From Polyangiaceae bacterium (GTDB lineage: Bacteria > Myxococcota > Polyangia > Polyangiales > Polyangiaceae), in NCBI GenBank assembly GCA_025936205.1, contig JAICTU010000461.1:1-7295 (forward strand): a stretch of 7,295 bases of DNA, read 5' to 3'. Shown in pieces: positions 5,577 to 7,295 of this stretch; the stretch's first letter is position 1; each line of letters opens with the position of its first letter. The notes under the pieces are model-generated. The model did not search any database, was not told the DNA's origin, and worked only from the letters and a program-made list of their open reading frames with translations. Made by a program: the position numbers and the translations under genes.

Positions 5577-6374
5577 TCAGCCAGCAGCGTCGAGAACGTC
5601 CCTGAGCGTGTAGCGCCCGGGCTGCTGCTTCACGAGCCAGCGCGCGGCCCGCAGCGCGCCCTGCGCGAACAGGTCGCGGTTGGTCGCGCGGTGCGTGAGC
5701 TCCAGCCGCTCGCCGGGGCCCAGCAGGTGCACCGTGTGGTCGCCGATCACGTCGCCGCCGCGGAAGGCGAGCACGCCGATCTCGTCGCGCGTGCGCGCGC
5801 CCACGATGCCGCTGCGCCCGGTGACGGGGCGTAGCTCGCGCACCTCGCGCACGGCCTCCGCCAGGCGCAAGCCGGTGCCGCTCGGCGCGTCCACCTTGGC
5901 GCGGTGGTGCATCTCGCTGATCTCGACGTCGAACTCCGGTCCCAGCCGCCGAACGGCCTCCGCCGCCAGCTCCGCCAGGACCTGGACGCCGAGGCTCATG
6001 TTGGCGGCCCAGAGTACGGGGATGCGCGCGGCCGCGGGTTCGAGCAGCGCCGGATCCTTCAGCCCCGTGGTGCCGCTCACCAGCGCGACGCCCTGACGGG
6101 CGCAGAGGCGCGCCAGCTGCTCCAGCGCGGCCGGCTGCGAGAAATCGATCACCACCTGCGCGCCGAGCAGCGCCGAGGCCATGTCGTCGGTGATGGCCAC
6201 GCCGCTGCGCAGGCCGCCCGCGAGCGTGCCCGCGTCTTCGCCGAGCCCGGTATCACCGGAAGCCGCGCAGGCGCCCACCAGCTCCAGCTCGGGGTTTTGC
6301 CCGCACAGGCGGATCACGGCGCGGCCCATGCGGCCCGTCGCGCCACACACGCTGATCTTCAAGCGCTCGGCCAT
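5577..6374 (-). CDS. dapB: 4-hydroxy-tetrahydrodipicolinate reductase
   Basis: DapB reduces the DapA product to tetrahydrodipicolinate with NAD(P)H in the cytoplasm, on the way to diaminopimelate (peptidoglycan) and lysine. The 265-residue length is typical. The N-terminal Rossmann domain has GATGRMG at 11-17 and IDFS at 76-79; GTTG is at 101-104 and the NMSLGV block at 125-130. The signature SEMHHRAKVDAPSGT (153-167) carries the catalytic His156/His157 and Lys160, and the C-terminal block RGGDVIGDHTV (205-215) is intact. The Glu-Arg pair that grips the adenosine ribose and phosphate in the E. coli enzyme is replaced by small residues around 37-39, so cofactor preference may differ. The ATG lies one base after the dapA stop (TGA-G-ATG) with a weak ribosome binding site, which suggests translational coupling. 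Confidence 0.97.
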   Translation of the reverse strand: MAERLKISVCGATGRMGRAVIRLCGQNPELELVGACAASGDTGLGEDAGTLAGGLRSGVAITDDMASALLGAQVVIDFSQPAALEQLARLCARQGVALVSGTTGLKDPALLEPAAARIPVLWAANMSLGVQVLAELAAEAVRRLGPEFDVEISEMHHRAKVDAPSGTGLRLAEAVREVRELRPVTGRSGIVGARTRDEIGVLAFRGGDVIGDHTVHLLGPGERLELTHRATNRDLFAQGALRAARWLVKQQPGRYTLRDVLDAAG

Positions 6375-6375
6375 C

Positions 6376-7293
6376 TCACTGCTCGTCCGGGGCGTGGGGT
6401 GCCCCCGCGGAAAACAGCTGGAGAGCGGCCACCACCCGGGCGCGCTGGCCCGGCGTCGGCAGATCCATGGGAGGACGCAGGCGCGCGGCGATCGCGCCGC
6501 GATGCGCGAGCGCCGCCTTCACAGGGCCGGGGCTCGGCGCGCAGAACATCGCGTCGTGCACCTGCAGCAGGCGCAGGTGCTCGGCGCGCGCGACGTCGAA
6601 GCGACCCGCGAGCGCGGCTTGCACCACGCTGCTCACGGCCGCCGGCAAGACGTTGGAGGTGACGCTGACCACGCCGCGCGCGCCCACGGACATCATCGGC
6701 AGGGTCAGCGAATCGTCGCCGCTGAGCACGCTCAGCCGATTGCCGATGCGGGCCAGCAAGCTTTGGCAATAGGTCACGTTGCCCGAAGCGTCCTTCAAGC
6801 CGACGACGTTGGGACAGCGCGCCGCCGCTTCGATCAGCGTGTCGACCTCGAGCGACACCGCCGTGCGCCCCGGAATGTTGTAGACCACCAGCGGCACCTG
6901 GGCCGCGTTCGCCACCTGCTCGATGTAGTCCGAGAGCCCGGACTGAGAGGGGCGGCTGTACGCCGGCATCACCAGCATCACGGCGTCTGCACCGGCTTCG
7001 ACCGCGGCCTGGGCCTGCGTCACGGCCTTGTGCGTATCGCTCGCCCCGATGCCCGCCATCACGAACGCGCGCTTCGCAGCCACAGCCGCCGTGCGCCGGA
7101 TCAGCTCGAACTTCTCTTGCTCGCTCAGGGTCGGGCTCTCGCCGGTCGTGCCGCAGGGCACGAGGCCGTCGATCTTGCCCGCGATCTGCGCCTCGAGCAG
7201 GCGCTCGTATGCCGGGAAATCGATGCTCCCGTCAGCTTCGCTGAACGGGGTGACGAGGGCGGTGAAGGTGCCCTTTAGGGTGAACGCAGGCAT
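6376..7293 (-). CDS. dapA: 4-hydroxy-tetrahydrodipicolinate synthase
   Basis: DapA condenses pyruvate with L-aspartate semialdehyde, the committed step of diaminopimelate/lysine synthesis, as a cytoplasmic (beta/alpha)8-barrel, usually a tetramer. The 305-residue protein has GTTGESPTL at 48-56 (Thr49 and Thr50), Tyr112, the Tyr138-containing YNIPGR (138-143, Arg143 for substrate carboxylate) and the Schiff-base Lys167 in GLKDAS. All catalytic residues known for the E. coli enzyme are therefore present. Several lysine-feedback residues are not: positions matching E. coli His53, His56, Glu84 and Tyr106 are Glu58, Lys61, Lys89 and Ala111. The ATG at 7293-7291 gives the normal N-terminus (FTLKGTFTALVTPF). 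Only two bases upstream are visible, so promoter and ribosome binding site lie outside the window. It forms a tight pair with dapB. Confidence 0.97.
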   Translation of the reverse strand: MPAFTLKGTFTALVTPFSEADGSIDFPAYERLLEAQIAGKIDGLVPCGTTGESPTLSEQEKFELIRRTAAVAAKRAFVMAGIGASDTHKAVTQAQAAVEAGADAVMLVMPAYSRPSQSGLSDYIEQVANAAQVPLVVYNIPGRTAVSLEVDTLIEAAARCPNVVGLKDASGNVTYCQSLLARIGNRLSVLSGDDSLTLPMMSVGARGVVSVTSNVLPAAVSSVVQAALAGRFDVARAEHLRLLQVHDAMFCAPSPGPVKAALAHRGAIAARLRPPMDLPTPGQRARVVAALQLFSAGAPHAPDEQ

Positions 7294-7295
7294 GG

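Noticed and set aside
6558..6580. 8-bp perfect inverted repeat GCACCTGC/GCAGGTGC inside dapA
   Set aside because: It falls in a Leu/Gln/His-coding helix, and a repeat of this size with a short loop is expected about once by chance in a window this long.
6181..7278. Long plus-strand open frame opposite dapA and dapB
   Set aside because: The minus-strand genes are unmistakable dapA and dapB; the plus frame is rich in His, Arg and Ala with no domain.

Overview
The window looks like a chromosomal segment of a G+C-rich bacterium (roughly two thirds G+C by eye), most likely a myxobacterium or close relative (Myxococcota, formerly within Deltaproteobacteria). The taxonomic hint comes from a secreted protein at 1431-2432. 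Its C-terminus has the layout of a MYXO-CTERM sorting signal: a Gly-Gly-Cys, one hydrophobic helix, then an Arg-rich end. The other genes are widespread housekeeping or catabolic families and do not fix the taxon.

All seven genes lie on the minus strand, so transcription runs from high to low coordinates. In that order they are: dapA (7293-6376) and dapB (6374-5577), two early steps of diaminopimelate/lysine synthesis separated by one base; a secreted SMP-30/gluconolactonase-like beta-propeller (5437-4415) with a strong ribosome binding site; a 362-base gene-free stretch rich in inverted repeats (4053-4414); a type II NADH dehydrogenase with a long proline/alanine-rich tail (4052-2496); the Cys-rich secreted protein with an Ig-like (Big_5-type) N-terminal domain and the MYXO-CTERM-like tail (2432-1431); a HisN-type histidinol phosphatase of the inositol monophosphatase fold (1374-607); and the N-terminal 140 codons of a class III, glutathione-dependent formaldehyde dehydrogenase (422-1) that runs off the left edge.

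Only dapA-dapB is a convincing operon. The rest is a run of same-strand genes with gaps of 56 to 362 bases and unrelated functions: lysine synthesis, an exported propeller, respiratory NADH oxidation, an envelope protein, histidine synthesis and formaldehyde detoxification. I see no tRNA, rRNA, CRISPR array, insertion sequence, phage gene or defence system, and no multi-gene system that looks new. The points most worth a second look are the MYXO-CTERM-like protein, the DapA with most lysine-feedback contact residues replaced, the NDH-2 tail, and the inverted-repeat cluster upstream of ndh.
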